A DNA stretch of 46,989 nucleotides from Chitinophagaceae bacterium UBA7600 (GCA_002478885.1 DLKC01000016.1:1-46989); one strand, 5' to 3'. Shown: positions 16,767-27,255, counted from the stretch's first letter. Translations and numbers: made by a program. The notes: a model not told the origin generated them from the sequence alone.

Positions 16767-19718
16767 ATGTCTGAACTGAAATTACCAAGATTACTCGCAG
16801 CCGCTAAAGAGTTTAACGTCGGGCAGGATACCCTCGTGGAATTTCTTGTCAACAAAGGTTTTGGTCGCGACGACCTCAAGCCAACAGCAAAGCTTACGGA
16901 AGAAATGTATCGTTCATTGCAACAGGAATTCCAGGGCGATAAAGTTGCAAAAACTAAGGCCGACCAGATAGAAATTCCAAAAGGCGCAACAACGGAAAGA
17001 AAAAGGAAAGACGAGGAGATCGTTTTCAGGAAAGAAGAACATCCGAAAGTTGAAAAGCAACCAGAAGCACCAGTCGTAGAAATAGCCCAGCCCGCTGAGG
17101 TCGCTGTCGTTGAAGCTGAACAGCCGAAACCAGTTGAAGAACCACAGCCGGAGCCAGGAATTGTAAAAATTGAAGCGCCGGAAATTGAAGGGCCCAAAAC
17201 ATTAGGTAAGATAGACCTGTCAACTATAGATTCTTCTACAAGGCCAAAGAAAGTTCTAAAACAAAAACAGGAAGAACCGGAAGAAGAACCTCTGCCGGTA
17301 GAAGAAAAAGAACCTCTTGCAACGCCGGTTATTGAAAACGTTTCGGCAAAGGAAACAGTTGAACCAGAAGCTACTGAAGAAGAAGAAGAACACGAAGAGG
17401 CGGAAATCGCAGAAGAGGAAGAGGCAGATGTTGATGCACCTGTAATAGAAAACATCAAAGCCGAAAAATTAGAAGGTCCAAAAATTCTCGGTAAAATAGA
17501 ATTGCCGGTTGATAGCGATACTCGTCCGAAGCCTTCATTCAGAGACGAGAAACGCAAAAGAAAACGCATCCCTATCGACAAAAAAGGCGATCAAAAACCG
17601 CCGCAAACAGACAATAGGGGCACGGGCGACAAATTCAAAAAAGACGATCGCGGTAAAAGACCAGAGCCTGGTAAAGATGCACCGCCTCGCAGCACTATGC
17701 AAATCCACAAAGTGGGTGAGGCTGGTCACAAGCCGGCACATGGCAGAGACGACAGGAGAGGTGGACGCGGGGGCAGCGCTAGAGACAAACGCGAAGACAA
17801 AGAAATAGATCAGAAAGAGATCCAGGAAAAAATAAGAGAAACGCAGGCTAAACTTGCGGGTTCCAGCGGTCGTGGTAAAAGTTTAAAAGCAAAGTACCGT
17901 CGTGAAAAACGCCAGGAAATAGCCGATTCAATGGGCGAAGCCGGCGACGACAACAAGTTGCAGGTAACAGAATTTGTTACCGTTAGTGAGCTCGCTAATC
18001 TTATGGATGTAAGCTTCGCCGATGTGATCAGCAAGTGTATGAACCTCGGCATTATGGTGTCTATCAACCAGCGCCTTGATGCTGAAGTTATCGAACTGGT
18101 TGCGAGTGAATTCGGTTTCGAGGTCGAATTTATAGGCCTGGAAGATGCCGAAGAAGAGGAAGAAGAAGCCGAAGATGATGAAGAAGATCTTAGTCCGAGA
18201 TCGCCTATAGTAACCATTATGGGTCACGTAGACCATGGTAAAACTTCACTACTCGACTATATAAGAAGTGCAAATGTGGTAGCCGGTGAAGCTGGAGGTA
18301 TTACCCAGCACATTGGTGCATATGAAGTAACCTTGGAGAATGGCAGGCACATTACCTTCCTCGATACACCAGGTCACGAAGCATTTACAGCTATGCGTGC
18401 CCGTGGTGCAAAAGTGACCGATATCGCCGTGATAGTGATTGCCGCAGATGATGCGGTAATGCCTCAAACCAAAGAGGCCATTAGCCACGCACAGGCCGCC
18501 GGTGTGCCCATGATATTCGCCGTTAATAAGATCGATAAAGATGGTGCTAATCCTGCAAAGATTTATGAGCAGCTCTCACAAATGAATTTGCTGGTGGAAG
18601 AATGGGGTGGTAAATACCAAAGCCAGGAGCTATCGGCGAAAAGCGGTCTTAATGTTGATCTCTTACTGGAGAAAATATTACTCGAGGCCGAAATTCTCGA
18701 CCTCAAAGCAAATCCTGAGAAAGAAGCTGTTGGAACAATTATAGAAGCATCGCTCGATAAGGGCCGCGGCTATGTTGCCACTGTGCTTGTTCAAAACGGA
18801 ACGTTGCATCAGGGTGACCTTATGGTGAGCGGTCAGCACTTTGGCCGTATAAAAGCAATGTTCAACGAAAGAAACCTGCGCATAAATGTAGCACCCCCTT
18901 CAACGCCGGTTCAAATACTTGGTTTGAATGGCGCGCCTCAGGCCGGTGAAAAATTCAAAGTATTTGAAGATGAAGCCGAAGCAAAAGAAGTGGCCGTTAA
19001 GCGTGCACAGATTGTGAGAGAGCAGGGTCTTCGAGCAAGAAAACATATTACACTTGACGAAATTGGCCGTCGTCTTGCCCTTGGCAATTTCAAACAACTT
19101 AACCTTATTATCAAAGGTGATGTGGACGGTTCGGTCGAGGCCTTGAGCGATTCGCTGCAAAAACTTTCAACCGACGAAATAGTAGTGAGTGTTGTACATA
19201 AAGCAGTAGGCCAGATTTCAGAAAGCGATGTATTGCTGGCAACCGCCTCAGATGCCATTATCGTGGGCTTTAATGTAAGGCCTTCAATGCAGGCAAATAA
19301 AATTGCTGAAAATGAAGGTGTGCAGATCAAGTTGTACTCGATCATTTATAACGCAATTGAAGAGATCAAGAGTGCGATGGAAGGTATGCTTGAACCGAAA
19401 ATTCAGGAGAAAATCGTTGCGAATGTTGAAGTTCGCGAAGTGTACAAATTTGATAAGGCTACCGTTGCCGGTTGCTTCGTGCTCGATGGCAAAATTGCCC
19501 GCAATAACAAGATCAGGGTTATTCGCGACGGTATCGTTATCTACCCAAGTGGTGAGGGAGCAGGCGCTGAACTTGGCTCATTAAAACGTTATAAAGACGA
19601 CGTTAAAGATGTGGCTTCGAACATGGAGTGCGGCCTTACAATCAAGAATTATAACGATCTTAAAGTAGGCGATATCGTAGAGGCTTTTGAAGAAGAAGAA
19701 GTAAAACGTACACTTTAA
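16767..19718 (+). CDS. infB: translation initiation factor IF-2
   Basis: 983 residues. This GTPase positions initiator tRNA on the ribosome. Residues 1-55 are the IF2-N domain; about 65-380 is a long charged linker rich in Glu, Pro and Lys, with a motif of the form EGPKxLGKIxL...TRPK occurring twice (near residues 144 and 235). A second IF2-N-like domain precedes the GTPase: [13 protein letters not shown] (G1, near residue 490), [15 protein letters not shown] (G3), [10 protein letters not shown] (G4) and SAKSG (G5), then the beta-barrel and C-terminal tRNA-binding domains. The linker explains its large size, which is usual in this phylum. Confidence 0.97.
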   Translation: MSELKLPRLLAAAKEFNVGQDTLVEFLVNKGFGRDDLKPTAKLTEEMYRSLQQEFQGDKVAKTKADQIEIPKGATTERKRKDEEIVFRKEEHPKVEKQPEAPVVEIAQPAEVAVVEAEQPKPVEEPQPEPGIVKIEAPEIEGPKTLGKIDLSTIDSSTRPKKVLKQKQEEPEEEPLPVEEKEPLATPVIENVSAKETVEPEATEEEEEHEEAEIAEEEEADVDAPVIENIKAEKLEGPKILGKIELPVDSDTRPKPSFRDEKRKRKRIPIDKKGDQKPPQTDNRGTGDKFKKDDRGKRPEPGKDAPPRSTMQIHKVGEAGHKPAHGRDDRRGGRGGSARDKREDKEIDQKEIQEKIRETQAKLAGSSGRGKSLKAKYRREKRQEIADSMGEAGDDNKLQVTEFVTVSELANLMDVSFADVISKCMNLGIMVSINQRLDAEVIELVASEFGFEVEFIGLEDAEEEEEEAEDDEEDLSPRSPIVTIMGHVDHGKTSLLDYIRSANVVAGEAGGITQHIGAYEVTLENGRHITFLDTPGHEAFTAMRARGAKVTDIAVIVIAADDAVMPQTKEAISHAQAAGVPMIFAVNKIDKDGANPAKIYEQLSQMNLLVEEWGGKYQSQELSAKSGLNVDLLLEKILLEAEILDLKANPEKEAVGTIIEASLDKGRGYVATVLVQNGTLHQGDLMVSGQHFGRIKAMFNERNLRINVAPPSTPVQILGLNGAPQAGEKFKVFEDEAEAKEVAVKRAQIVREQGLRARKHITLDEIGRRLALGNFKQLNLIIKGDVDGSVEALSDSLQKLSTDEIVVSVVHKAVGQISESDVLLATASDAIIVGFNVRPSMQANKIAENEGVQIKLYSIIYNAIEEIKSAMEGMLEPKIQEKIVANVEVREVYKFDKATVAGCFVLDGKIARNNKIRVIRDGIVIYPSGEGAGAELGSLKRYKDDVKDVASNMECGLTIKNYNDLKVGDIVEAFEEEEVKRTL

Positions 19719-19786
19719 TAAAAACGGTGCAGCATTAACAAAAGCAATACTGCACAAGGCTTTCGCTGCCAGCTGTACTGAAAGCC

Positions 19787-19834
19787 GAAGAGTGCGACGC
19801 AACCGGGATGCCATGAAATTTTACTGCCGGGCTC
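19787..19834 (+). repeat. dispersed element copy 8 (class A)
   Basis: GAAGAGTGCGACGCAAC, 21 bases, TGCCGGGCTC. Forms a tail-to-tail inverted pair with copy 9 just 16 bases away. Confidence 0.9.
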
Positions 19835-19850
19835 ATAAATACAGTTTATT

Positions 19851-19900
19851 AGCCGGGCTGCAGAATAAAAAGCAACACCTCTTGCGTCGCACTCTTTTAC
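19851..19900 (-). repeat. dispersed element copy 9 (class A)
   Basis: AGCCGGGCT, 21 bases, then CTTGCGTCGCACTCTTTTAC. Inverted partner of copy 8. Confidence 0.9.
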
Positions 19901-19991
19901 GTAATAACAATACTCAGCACGGAAGCTGCTTTTTGCCTTTAATTGTTTTGTTAAAAGCATGGTGAAAAGTATTACTGCAGGTGCTATTCTC

Positions 19992-19999
19992 TATTTTTG
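19992..19999 (+). promoter_or_regulatory. candidate -7 element for the SurA-like gene
   Basis: TATTTTTG matches TAnnTTTG and lies 10 bases before the start codon. A clear -33 box was not found. Confidence 0.35.
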
Positions 20000-20009
20000 A
20001 AGCTATTTA

Positions 20010-21395
20010 ATGAATATGAAAAAAAATCTTGTCATTGTTTGTGCAGCTTTTATGACGTTACCGTGTTTACTTTTTGCACAGGGACAAAAAGTTGTGGCCG
20101 ATAAGATAATTGCACAAGTTGGAGACCGCATTATTCTTAAGTCTGACATCGACAACGCAATTGCCGATTATAAGAGGCAGGATATGGAATCGCAACTACC
20201 TCCGAATCCGGAGTGCTCTTTTTTGCAGGGTCAGCTTATACAAAAAACGCTGGTAATACAGGCCGAGAAAGATTCACTGGTAGTTGAAGACGATGAACTC
20301 GAAGCATTGCTTGATAACAGGATAAGGTTTTTCATAAACCAGTATGGCTCGCAGGATATGCTGGAACAAATTGCTGGCAGAACTGTTTACGAAATAAAAG
20401 AAGATCTGCGCCAACCTTTTAAGGAAAAAACGCTGGCCGAAAAAATGCAGAACAAGATTTTGGAAAATGTGAAGATTACTCCGAATGAAGTAAAGGAATA
20501 CTTTGAAAAAATACCAAAAGACAGTCTTTTCTTTTACGAAAGCGAGGTGGAAGTTAGCCAGATAGTGATGTATCCGAAAGCTAATAAAGATGTGGAGGAT
20601 TTTGTAACTGCACAGTTGCTTGACATGAAGCGGCAGGTTGAAAGCGGTCAGAAAAAATTTGACGCACTTGCCAAGCTTTATTCTGACGATCCGGGCAGTA
20701 AGGATAACGGTGGGCAGTATAGTGTTAACCGTAACGATAAATCGTGGGATCCTGCTTTTCTGTCTGCGGCATTTAAATTAAAGGAAGGGCAAATATCGCC
20801 GGTGATAAAATCGAAATTTGGATTACATATTATACAAATGGTTAGCCGTGCCGGGGATGATGCTGTGGTAAGGCATATTTTGAAAATTCCGCCGGTAACA
20901 GACGCTGAGGTAAAAATTGGCCTGGCGAAAATTGACAGCATACGAACCCAGATTGTTAATGGCGTTATTTCTTTTCCCGCAGCAGTAAATAAGTTTAGTG
21001 ATGATGAGAATAGCAAATTTAGTGGTGGATTTTTTCTCAGCCGCGATGGTTCTACTTATGTAACTATTGACCAGCTTGATAAAGACGCGGTTGTTGCTCT
21101 TAAGAATCTGAAGCCAGGGGACATATCAACTCCCCAGACTTATAGCGACGAACGTGGCCGCAAGGCTGTAAGAATATTGTTTCTTAAAACCCGGTCAGAA
21201 CCTCATCGCGAAAATCTTAAAGACGACTATAATAAGGTAGCCCAAAGGGCTCTGGAGTTAAAAAAGAATATGGTTTTGGAAAAATGGTTCAAAGAGCATA
21301 TTCCCAATTACTACATTAATATTGACAAAAACTATGAAAGTTGTGAAGGTATTACCGAATGGCTGAATGTTGCTAAAGCAACTTCTTCCAAGTAA
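20010..21395 (+). CDS. SurA-like periplasmic peptidylprolyl isomerase
   Basis: 461 residues. A signal peptide (MNMKKNLVIVCAAFMTLPCL, cut near FAQG) is followed by a SurA N-terminal chaperone region with VGDRIILKSDIDNAI, and then two parvulin (PpiC) domains. The first includes EVSQIVMYP, KLYSDDPGSKDNGGQY and ISPVIKSKFGLHIIQMVSR; the second is more divergent (VRHILKIPP ... VNKFSDDENSKFSGGFF). The likely role is outer-membrane protein folding in the periplasm. It is a single gene ending in a strong terminator shared with the convergent GH3-fold gene. Confidence 0.9.
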   Translation: MNMKKNLVIVCAAFMTLPCLLFAQGQKVVADKIIAQVGDRIILKSDIDNAIADYKRQDMESQLPPNPECSFLQGQLIQKTLVIQAEKDSLVVEDDELEALLDNRIRFFINQYGSQDMLEQIAGRTVYEIKEDLRQPFKEKTLAEKMQNKILENVKITPNEVKEYFEKIPKDSLFFYESEVEVSQIVMYPKANKDVEDFVTAQLLDMKRQVESGQKKFDALAKLYSDDPGSKDNGGQYSVNRNDKSWDPAFLSAAFKLKEGQISPVIKSKFGLHIIQMVSRAGDDAVVRHILKIPPVTDAEVKIGLAKIDSIRTQIVNGVISFPAAVNKFSDDENSKFSGGFFLSRDGSTYVTIDQLDKDAVVALKNLKPGDISTPQTYSDERGRKAVRILFLKTRSEPHRENLKDDYNKVAQRALELKKNMVLEKWFKEHIPNYYINIDKNYESCEGITEWLNVAKATSSK

Positions 21396-21410
21396 TGCAC
21401 GGTAATTGGC

Positions 21411-21447
21411 AAAAAGCGCCCTGTTCTTTGAACAGGGCGCTTTTTTT
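21411..21447. terminator. bidirectional rho-independent terminator
   Basis: An 11-bp perfect stem GCGCCCTGTTC/GAACAGGGCGC with loop TTT, preceded by five A and followed by seven T, between convergent genes. Confidence 0.93.
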
Positions 21448-21506
21448 ATTTGACAAAATTTGGAAAAGCCGTAACTATTTCTCAGCGATGCACATTACCG
21501 GTGGTA

Positions 21507-23015
21507 TTATTTTGAGAGGGCTAAAATTTCATCGACATACTTGCGGTTGTTGCTTAGTCTGGGTACTTTGTGCTGCCCACCCAGCTTACCTTTGGTTCTA
21601 AGCCATTCTGTAAAAGTTCCTTTCTTTAAGACCTTTACCAGTGGCATTCTTAATGCAATGTCCTTATGGCGCTTTGCTTCGTAATCACTGTTGAGAGATT
21701 TCAGGGCACTATCCAGCTCAAAAGTAAATTGCTGAAGGTTTTCCGGAGCCGCATCGAACTCGATCAGCCATTCATGGGCACCATTGTTTTTATCGCTGAA
21801 ATAAACAGGTGCCGCAGTATAATCATTTAGGATGGCGCCGGTATTATTGCAGGCCACGGCCAGCGCCTTATCTGTATTGTCGACTATTATTTCTTCGCCA
21901 AAAGCGTTGATAAAATGTTTAAGCCTTCCACTTACGATAATTTTATATGGCGCAATCGATGTAAACTGAATGGTATCACCGGTGAGGTATCGCCAGAGGC
22001 CACCATTAGTGCTTATTACGGGCGCATAATTTCTTCCAATCTCAACTTTTTGAAGCCCGATGGTTTGCGGGCTGGGTTTGCCATATTCTTCCACAGGCAT
22101 AAATTCATAAAAAATGCCGTGATCGAGGTATAAAAGCATGCCTTCATCGTTTGGGTTGTCCTGCGCTGCAAAAAAGCCTTCGCTGGCATTATACATGTCC
22201 AGGTAAAAAATATTGCCACCAATCAATCGTTCAAACTGCTCTTTATAAGGTGTAAAAGAAACTCCTCCGTGGATGTACAATTCAAAGTTCGGCCACACTT
22301 CTTTTAATGTTGTTTTACCTGTTATTTCGAGAATACGTCTTATGAGAACCAATGTCCATGTAGGCACTCCAGATATAGAAGTAACGTTCTCCTCAATTGT
22401 AGACATGGCGAGTTTTTCAATCTTGCTTTCCCATTCATCCATTAAGGCAATAGATAACTCAGGAGTTCTTATCCATGTACTCCAGAACGGCGTGTTTTGT
22501 AACAGCACCGCACTAAGGTCGCCGTAATGCAGTTCTTCGTTAATGGAGCTTATCTGGTGGCTCCCGCCGATCACAAGCCCCTTACCGGTTAGCAGGTCAC
22601 TATCTGGATTGAGTTCGTAGTAAAGGCTTAATACGTCTTTCGCCCCCTGGAAATGACAATCTTCCAGACTTTCTTCTGTAATTGGAATGAACTTGCTTTT
22701 ATCACTGGTGGTGCCACTACTCTTGGCAAACCAATAAACCGGCGTGTTCCACAATATATTCTGTTCCCCGTTCATTAACCGTTCGATATAGGGTTTCAAA
22801 TCTTCGTATTCGTGAATCGGAACCCTGCTCTTAAAACTTCTGATGGTAAACATTTCAGAGAAGCCGTATTTCCTGCCGATTTCGGTATGCTGAGCGTGGG
22901 TGATTAGGTCCTGCAAAACTTCCCGTTGTGCTTCAACAGGATGATGCATCCATTGCTCAATTTTCCAGTAACGGAAACGTGCCAGTCGTGATATTGCGGG
23001 GGAAAGAATTTTCAT
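21507..23015 (-). CDS. GH3-fold (auxin-responsive promoter family) acyl-adenylating protein
   Basis: 502 residues, full length for the family. GH3 proteins in plants adenylate a carboxylic acid and join it to an amino acid; bacterial members are uncharacterised or ligase-like. ATP-site features visible are YWFAKSSGTTSDKSKFIPIT (P-loop-like motif 1), YNASEGFFAAQ (motif 2) and YLTGDTIQFTS with the following ISGRLKHFINAFGEE (motif 3 and hinge). There is no signal peptide. It lies 96 bases downstream of lptB on the same strand, so the two may be co-transcribed. Substrate unknown. Confidence 0.9.
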   Translation of the reverse strand: MKILSPAISRLARFRYWKIEQWMHHPVEAQREVLQDLITHAQHTEIGRKYGFSEMFTIRSFKSRVPIHEYEDLKPYIERLMNGEQNILWNTPVYWFAKSSGTTSDKSKFIPITEESLEDCHFQGAKDVLSLYYELNPDSDLLTGKGLVIGGSHQISSINEELHYGDLSAVLLQNTPFWSTWIRTPELSIALMDEWESKIEKLAMSTIEENVTSISGVPTWTLVLIRRILEITGKTTLKEVWPNFELYIHGGVSFTPYKEQFERLIGGNIFYLDMYNASEGFFAAQDNPNDEGMLLYLDHGIFYEFMPVEEYGKPSPQTIGLQKVEIGRNYAPVISTNGGLWRYLTGDTIQFTSIAPYKIIVSGRLKHFINAFGEEIIVDNTDKALAVACNNTGAILNDYTAAPVYFSDKNNGAHEWLIEFDAAPENLQQFTFELDSALKSLNSDYEAKRHKDIALRMPLVKVLKKGTFTEWLRTKGKLGGQHKVPRLSNNRKYVDEILALSK

Positions 23016-23111
23016 GGCAATTACCGAAAATAATAAAAGACCCCGATAAAAATGCAGGTTTGGTTAATTTCCTTCAGTACCATGAAGAAAAGCATCTATT
23101 AGTGCAGGCAA

Positions 23112-23951
23112 CTAATTTTCGCGTTCTTTATACACCTCATCGAATTTGTTTATCTCAGCTTCAATTTCCGCCGCACTGGGTTCATTCATCGATTTTTTAC
23201 CCATTTCAATGATCCAGTCTTTACGTTTGAGTTCGAAATTAGTTCCGAGGTAAAGTCTGCGTACTTGTTCATCGTCGGCGAGTTGCTCTGCAGTGCCATG
23301 TTTAAAGATGCGACCATCGATCAACAAATAGGCGCGGTCGCAGATCGATAAGGTTTCGTTTACATTATGGTCTGTGATCAGTATTCCGATGTTCCGGTAT
23401 TTAAGTTTTGCAACAACACTTTGAATATCTTCCACCGCTATCGGGTCAACGCCTGCAAATGGTTCATCGAGCAAGATAAACTTAGGATCAACAGCAAGCG
23501 CCCGGGCAATTTCCGTTCTTCTTCTCTCGCCACCACTTAAGCTATCGCCATTGTTTTTGCGTACATGATGCAGGTTAAATTCTGTAAGCAATGCATCAAG
23601 TTTTGCCTGTCTTTCCTGCTTGTTAAGCTTCGTCATTTCAAGCACGGCCATAATATTATCTTCCACGCTCAATTTGCGAAACACACTTGCCTCCTGAGGA
23701 AGGTAGCCAATACCCATTTGAGCTCGTTTGTACATGGGCAGTTGCGTTATTTCTTCTGTATTAAGAAATACCTGGCCTTCGTCGGGTCGTATCAATCCAA
23801 CGACCATGTAAAAAGTAGTCGTTTTGCCTGCTCCGTTCGGGCCAAGCAAACCAACGATCTCACCTTGGTTTACATGAATAGAAACATGATCAACCACCGT
23901 GCGGTTACGATACGTTTTTACGAGGTCTTTTGTAGTAATTACAAGATTCAA
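23112..23951 (-). CDS. lptB: LPS export ABC transporter ATP-binding protein LptB
   Basis: 279 residues. LptB is the cytoplasmic ATPase of the LptB2FGC machine that extracts lipopolysaccharide from the inner membrane. Walker A is [12 protein letters not shown], the signature motif is [16 protein letters not shown], Walker B is [18 protein letters not shown], and the H-loop is [12 protein letters not shown]; these are the specific LptB forms. About 35 C-terminal residues after [11 protein letters not shown] extend beyond the E. coli protein and are highly charged ([18 protein letters not shown]). Confidence 0.94.
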   Translation of the reverse strand: MNLVITTKDLVKTYRNRTVVDHVSIHVNQGEIVGLLGPNGAGKTTTFYMVVGLIRPDEGQVFLNTEEITQLPMYKRAQMGIGYLPQEASVFRKLSVEDNIMAVLEMTKLNKQERQAKLDALLTEFNLHHVRKNNGDSLSGGERRRTEIARALAVDPKFILLDEPFAGVDPIAVEDIQSVVAKLKYRNIGILITDHNVNETLSICDRAYLLIDGRIFKHGTAEQLADDEQVRRLYLGTNFELKRKDWIIEMGKKSMNEPSAAEIEAEINKFDEVYKEREN

Positions 23952-24056
23952 AGCTTTGCTGTTTAAGCAAAAATACAGGTTGGTGGTTAATACCGTTAAA
24001 ACATCCTGCTTCTTAACAGTTGTTTTTGCATTACTTTGCGCAGCGGAAAAATTATG

Positions 24057-24105
24057 GAGCGGGCATTTGCACTAATGGCATCGCCGGTTGTGTCACTCAC
24101 TTCAG
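24057..24105 (-). repeat. dispersed element copy 10 (class B)
   Basis: GAGCGGGCA, 21 bases, then GTTGTGTCACTCACTTC. Faces copy 11 with cores inward, 117 bases apart. Confidence 0.82.
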
Positions 24106-24220
24106 GGTTCGGAACTTTGATGAACAGGCGTAAAAGTTTACTTGTTTACAGCCCGTAAAATTGCAACAGTGCTTATAACTTGTGAACCTGTAAACTCCTG
24201 AACTGGTGAATTACGTTATA

Positions 24221-24271
24221 CAGTACAAGGGAGTGACACAACTAAAGCCGATAAGCATTACCAAAGTAGGC
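24221..24271 (+). repeat. dispersed element copy 11 (class B)
   Basis: CAGTACAAGGGAGTGACACA followed by AC, 21 bases, then a weak AAGTAGGC box at the expected spacing. Confidence 0.8.
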
Positions 24272-24305
24272 AAATAAAAAATTATTCAAGTAACGGTCAT
24301 AAATA

Positions 24306-25256
24306 ATGAAAATAACAGAACATATTCAGCAGGCAAAAGACACATTGATATCTTTTGAAATTCTACCCCCGCTTAAAGGCAAAAGCATTAGTTCTATTTA
24401 TGACCACCTCGACCCGTTGATGGAGTTTAAACCGTCGTGGATCAATGTTACTTATCACAGGAGCGAAACTGCGTTTAAGAAAAGGGCCGATGGCAGTTTT
24501 GAAAAAGTGGAAGTACGCAAAAGGCCAGGCACCGTAGGTATTTGCGCGGCAATCATGAACCATTACCAGATAGATGCAGTACCGCATATTATCTGCGGCG
24601 GTTTTACAAAAAGAGAAACCGAAGATGCGCTGATCGATTTAAATTTTCTTGACATTGATAACGTGTTGGTGATTCGTGGAGATGCCGCAAAAAACGAAGC
24701 GTCGTTTGAATCAGAGCCCGATGGCCATAGTTATGCCATTGACCTGATGAAGCAGATCGTGAGCCTGAATCATGGCATATACATAGATGAAGATATTCGC
24801 AATGGCGGCAAAACAAACTTCTGCATTGGCGTTGCCGGTTATCCTGAAAAACATTTTGAAGCACCCAATCCTGAAATCGATTTGAAGCACTTGAAGGATA
24901 AGGTTGATGCTGGTGCCGATTACATAATGACGCAAATGTTTTTCGATAATAAAAAATTCTTCGATTTTGTAAAGGCCTGCCGTGATGCGGGAATCAACGT
25001 TCCCATTATACCCGGTTTGAAACCGATTACAACAAAGAAACAGCTATCTGTTCTGCCAAGAATATTTCATGTTGACATTCCAACAGAGCTTTCCAACGAA
25101 ATTTCGAAATGCAAGACCGATGCAGAGTGCGAAAAAGCAGGAACTGAATGGTTGATACAGCAGAGCCGTGAGTTGAAAAAATTTGGCGTACCTGTGCTGC
25201 ATTATTATACGCTTGGTAAACCGAGGGTTATCAGAGATGTTGTAAAAGAGTTATAA
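24306..25256 (+). CDS. metF: methylenetetrahydrofolate reductase
   Basis: 316 residues. It reduces 5,10-methylene-THF to 5-methyl-THF for methionine synthesis, with FAD in a TIM barrel. Family motifs include the early SFEILPP with the catalytic glutamate, FLDIDNVLVIRGDA, GVAGYPEKHFEAPN and DAGADYIMTQMFFDNKKFFDFV. The PIIPGLKPITTKKQL and VLHYYTLGKP segments complete the barrel. It stands alone and ends in a strong terminator. Confidence 0.95.
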   Translation: MKITEHIQQAKDTLISFEILPPLKGKSISSIYDHLDPLMEFKPSWINVTYHRSETAFKKRADGSFEKVEVRKRPGTVGICAAIMNHYQIDAVPHIICGGFTKRETEDALIDLNFLDIDNVLVIRGDAAKNEASFESEPDGHSYAIDLMKQIVSLNHGIYIDEDIRNGGKTNFCIGVAGYPEKHFEAPNPEIDLKHLKDKVDAGADYIMTQMFFDNKKFFDFVKACRDAGINVPIIPGLKPITTKKQLSVLPRIFHVDIPTELSNEISKCKTDAECEKAGTEWLIQQSRELKKFGVPVLHYYTLGKPRVIRDVVKEL

Positions 25257-25268
25257 CAGTCTTAGCTT

Positions 25269-25311
25269 AAAAAAGAAAGGCAGGTGAAAACTTCACCTGC
25301 CTTTCTTTTTT
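25269..25311. terminator. bidirectional rho-independent terminator
   Basis: A 14-bp stem GAAAGGCAGGTGAA/TTCACCTGCCTTTC with a 3-base loop, flanked by A and T runs, between convergent metF and the PPIase gene. Confidence 0.93.
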
Positions 25312-25320
25312 GTCAACTCA

Positions 25321-27252
25321 CTACAGAGTTTTTGCTACTGCTTCGTTTATTTTAACGGGGTATTTTTTCTTTAAAGCGTCGATCCATTTTTGTTCGAGCA
25401 CCTGCTGGTAATCGTTGATCACCATTCCTCTGGCATCATCAAAACTTCTCTGCGCGGGTTGGGCATAAGTGTCAAAAACATAGATCATTGTATAAGCATC
25501 GCCGGCCTCGTTCTTTTCAGGAGCTGACATATAACCTTTCTGCATCGGCAGTTCCATTTTCACAGGCAACTGGCCATTTTCGAATCGGCTGCTGTCTGCA
25601 AGCACCTTGTTGTTATAACCTGCGATAATACTGCGCCAATCAGCGCCGTGCTGCCTGAGTTGAGCAGAGGCCGAATCGAGCAGATCCTTTGTTGCTGCGG
25701 AAATAATTAATGCGCTTGCACCGGGCTGCCATACGTATTGCTGTTTATGTTGTTCGTAATAATTTTTAAGCCCTGTTGAATCATCCGATGCCTTTGACCA
25801 AACATGCTTATCCATGACTGCAAACAATAGGTTTGCCTCATTGAATTCTTTTACCTGCAAGGCAATAGGAGGATAAAAATCTTCTATATGCGAACGATAA
25901 TATTTATCACAACTTGCTTTGGTGAAATTGTTCATTTCTTTTTTGTAGTCTACGCTGGCAAGGGGTGCACCCGGCTGACGTGATTCTATGTTATACTGAA
26001 CCCAGTTCGCAGCGGTTATTTTTTGTTGGGCAAAAGAGAATAGCACTGTTTGTGCTGTTATGCCCTTGAATGAAGCAGCAGCTTTCCCTTTTTTTATCGA
26101 GGAGTCAGTATAAGCCCAAAGACTTTTTTCGTCGTAGGCAGCCTTTGTGTATTTTGTGTCTTTCAGCCATTTTTCAATTAAGGCCGCTCTCGCTGTTCCA
26201 AGACGGTTATCACGCTCAATGGCCTCCTGTAAAGAGGCTCTGCTAATGACATTTGTTTCATCCATACCTACCGGCTTTTCCTCAATGAACTTTAAAATAT
26301 TGTAACCATAGTAAGTCTGGAACGGCTTCGTGAAATCGCCGGGCTTTTGTAAACCGAATACCTGGCTTTCGAAATCAGTGTTATACTGGCCAATCCCCAC
26401 TTCAATAGTGTTTGATTCATCATAGTTATTGTTTGGTGCGCTGTATGCTTCAGCAAGTTTATCAAAGGCTGCTCCATTCACCAGCAACCCATAAACAGAA
26501 TCCGCAAGCCTCGAAGCGTTTTGTTTTTCGGCGGGGCTAAATGATTCCGGCGTTGCAATCAATATTTGCTGTATTTTTCTTTTGCCTGCAGCTGGTCGTT
26601 CTTTTTCGCTTCTGAAAATGTGATAGCCGACAGAACTCTTATAAATACCGGAATATTGACCAGGCTTTAATGCATAAACTAGGTTCTCTATTTCATAAGG
26701 CAAGGTAAATACAGTAATATATCCGATAACGCCTTTTGCTTTAGCAACAGATTCGTCAGTAGAAAAAGATGCGGTAACATCGCTAAAGTTTTGTCCGTTG
26801 GCCAAAGAATTATAGGCCTGCTTTATACGGTTGTATGCTAGGGATGTATCTCCACCTTTTTCAAAGCCTACAAATACCTGCGACAGTAGAATATCTTTCT
26901 GGCTCCTTTGGAATGCCTCTGCTATAAGCCCATTTATGTTTGCCTGTTCATTAATGTGATTCTCCGTAAGCTGCGCTTTAAAATTATCTGCCTCAGCTTT
27001 GAACTCAGGAGCTGTCTGCAATTTTTCATCAGTTGCGGCCTGCAGTTTTAGTTTAAAGTTTACATAGAGATCAAGGTATTGTTTCACTTTCTCATTGCGG
27101 TCACCCGTTGTATCGGGGTTTTTGTTAAACGCTTTCAAAAACTCATCCTTACTTACTGTTTTTGCACCGTAAGTAAAAAGCGTTTGAGAATAGGTTGTGA
27201 GATGTATTAAAAAAAGTGCACAGAGGGTAATAGATATCTTTCTAAAGCGCAT
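25321..27252 (-). CDS. periplasmic peptidylprolyl isomerase with two PpiC domains
   Basis: 643 residues with a signal peptide (MRFRKISITLCALFLIHLTT, cut near TYSQ). Two parvulin repeats are visible: the first around residues 115-230 with FVGFEKGGDTSLAYNRIKQA and YSGIYKSSVGYHIFRSEKER, the second around 230-340 with KIQQILIATPESF, LAEAYSAPNN and FTKPFQTYYGYNILKFIEEK. A long C-terminal chaperone-like region follows. The likely role is folding or maturation of periplasmic and outer-membrane proteins. It starts three bases after the stop of the TlpA-like gene, so the two form one operon. Confidence 0.9.
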   Translation of the reverse strand: MRFRKISITLCALFLIHLTTYSQTLFTYGAKTVSKDEFLKAFNKNPDTTGDRNEKVKQYLDLYVNFKLKLQAATDEKLQTAPEFKAEADNFKAQLTENHINEQANINGLIAEAFQRSQKDILLSQVFVGFEKGGDTSLAYNRIKQAYNSLANGQNFSDVTASFSTDESVAKAKGVIGYITVFTLPYEIENLVYALKPGQYSGIYKSSVGYHIFRSEKERPAAGKRKIQQILIATPESFSPAEKQNASRLADSVYGLLVNGAAFDKLAEAYSAPNNNYDESNTIEVGIGQYNTDFESQVFGLQKPGDFTKPFQTYYGYNILKFIEEKPVGMDETNVISRASLQEAIERDNRLGTARAALIEKWLKDTKYTKAAYDEKSLWAYTDSSIKKGKAAASFKGITAQTVLFSFAQQKITAANWVQYNIESRQPGAPLASVDYKKEMNNFTKASCDKYYRSHIEDFYPPIALQVKEFNEANLLFAVMDKHVWSKASDDSTGLKNYYEQHKQQYVWQPGASALIISAATKDLLDSASAQLRQHGADWRSIIAGYNNKVLADSSRFENGQLPVKMELPMQKGYMSAPEKNEAGDAYTMIYVFDTYAQPAQRSFDDARGMVINDYQQVLEQKWIDALKKKYPVKINEAVAKTL

Positions 27253-27255
27253 ATT

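Larger units (their letters stand above)
23952..24305. other. divergent intergenic region between lptB and metF
   Basis: Contains the divergent class B repeat pair (copies 10 and 11) and the presumed promoters of lptB and metF. No gene or recognised riboswitch was seen. Confidence 0.6.

Noticed and set aside
16727..17581. A 284-codon minus-strand open frame rich in serine
   Set aside because: It is the complement of the GAA/GAG-rich IF-2 linker. Low-complexity serine runs come from reading those codons backwards.
23952..24305. Riboswitch upstream of metF
   Set aside because: A SAM- or cobalamin-type riboswitch was considered, but no conserved core sequence was recognised; the region is mostly repeat.
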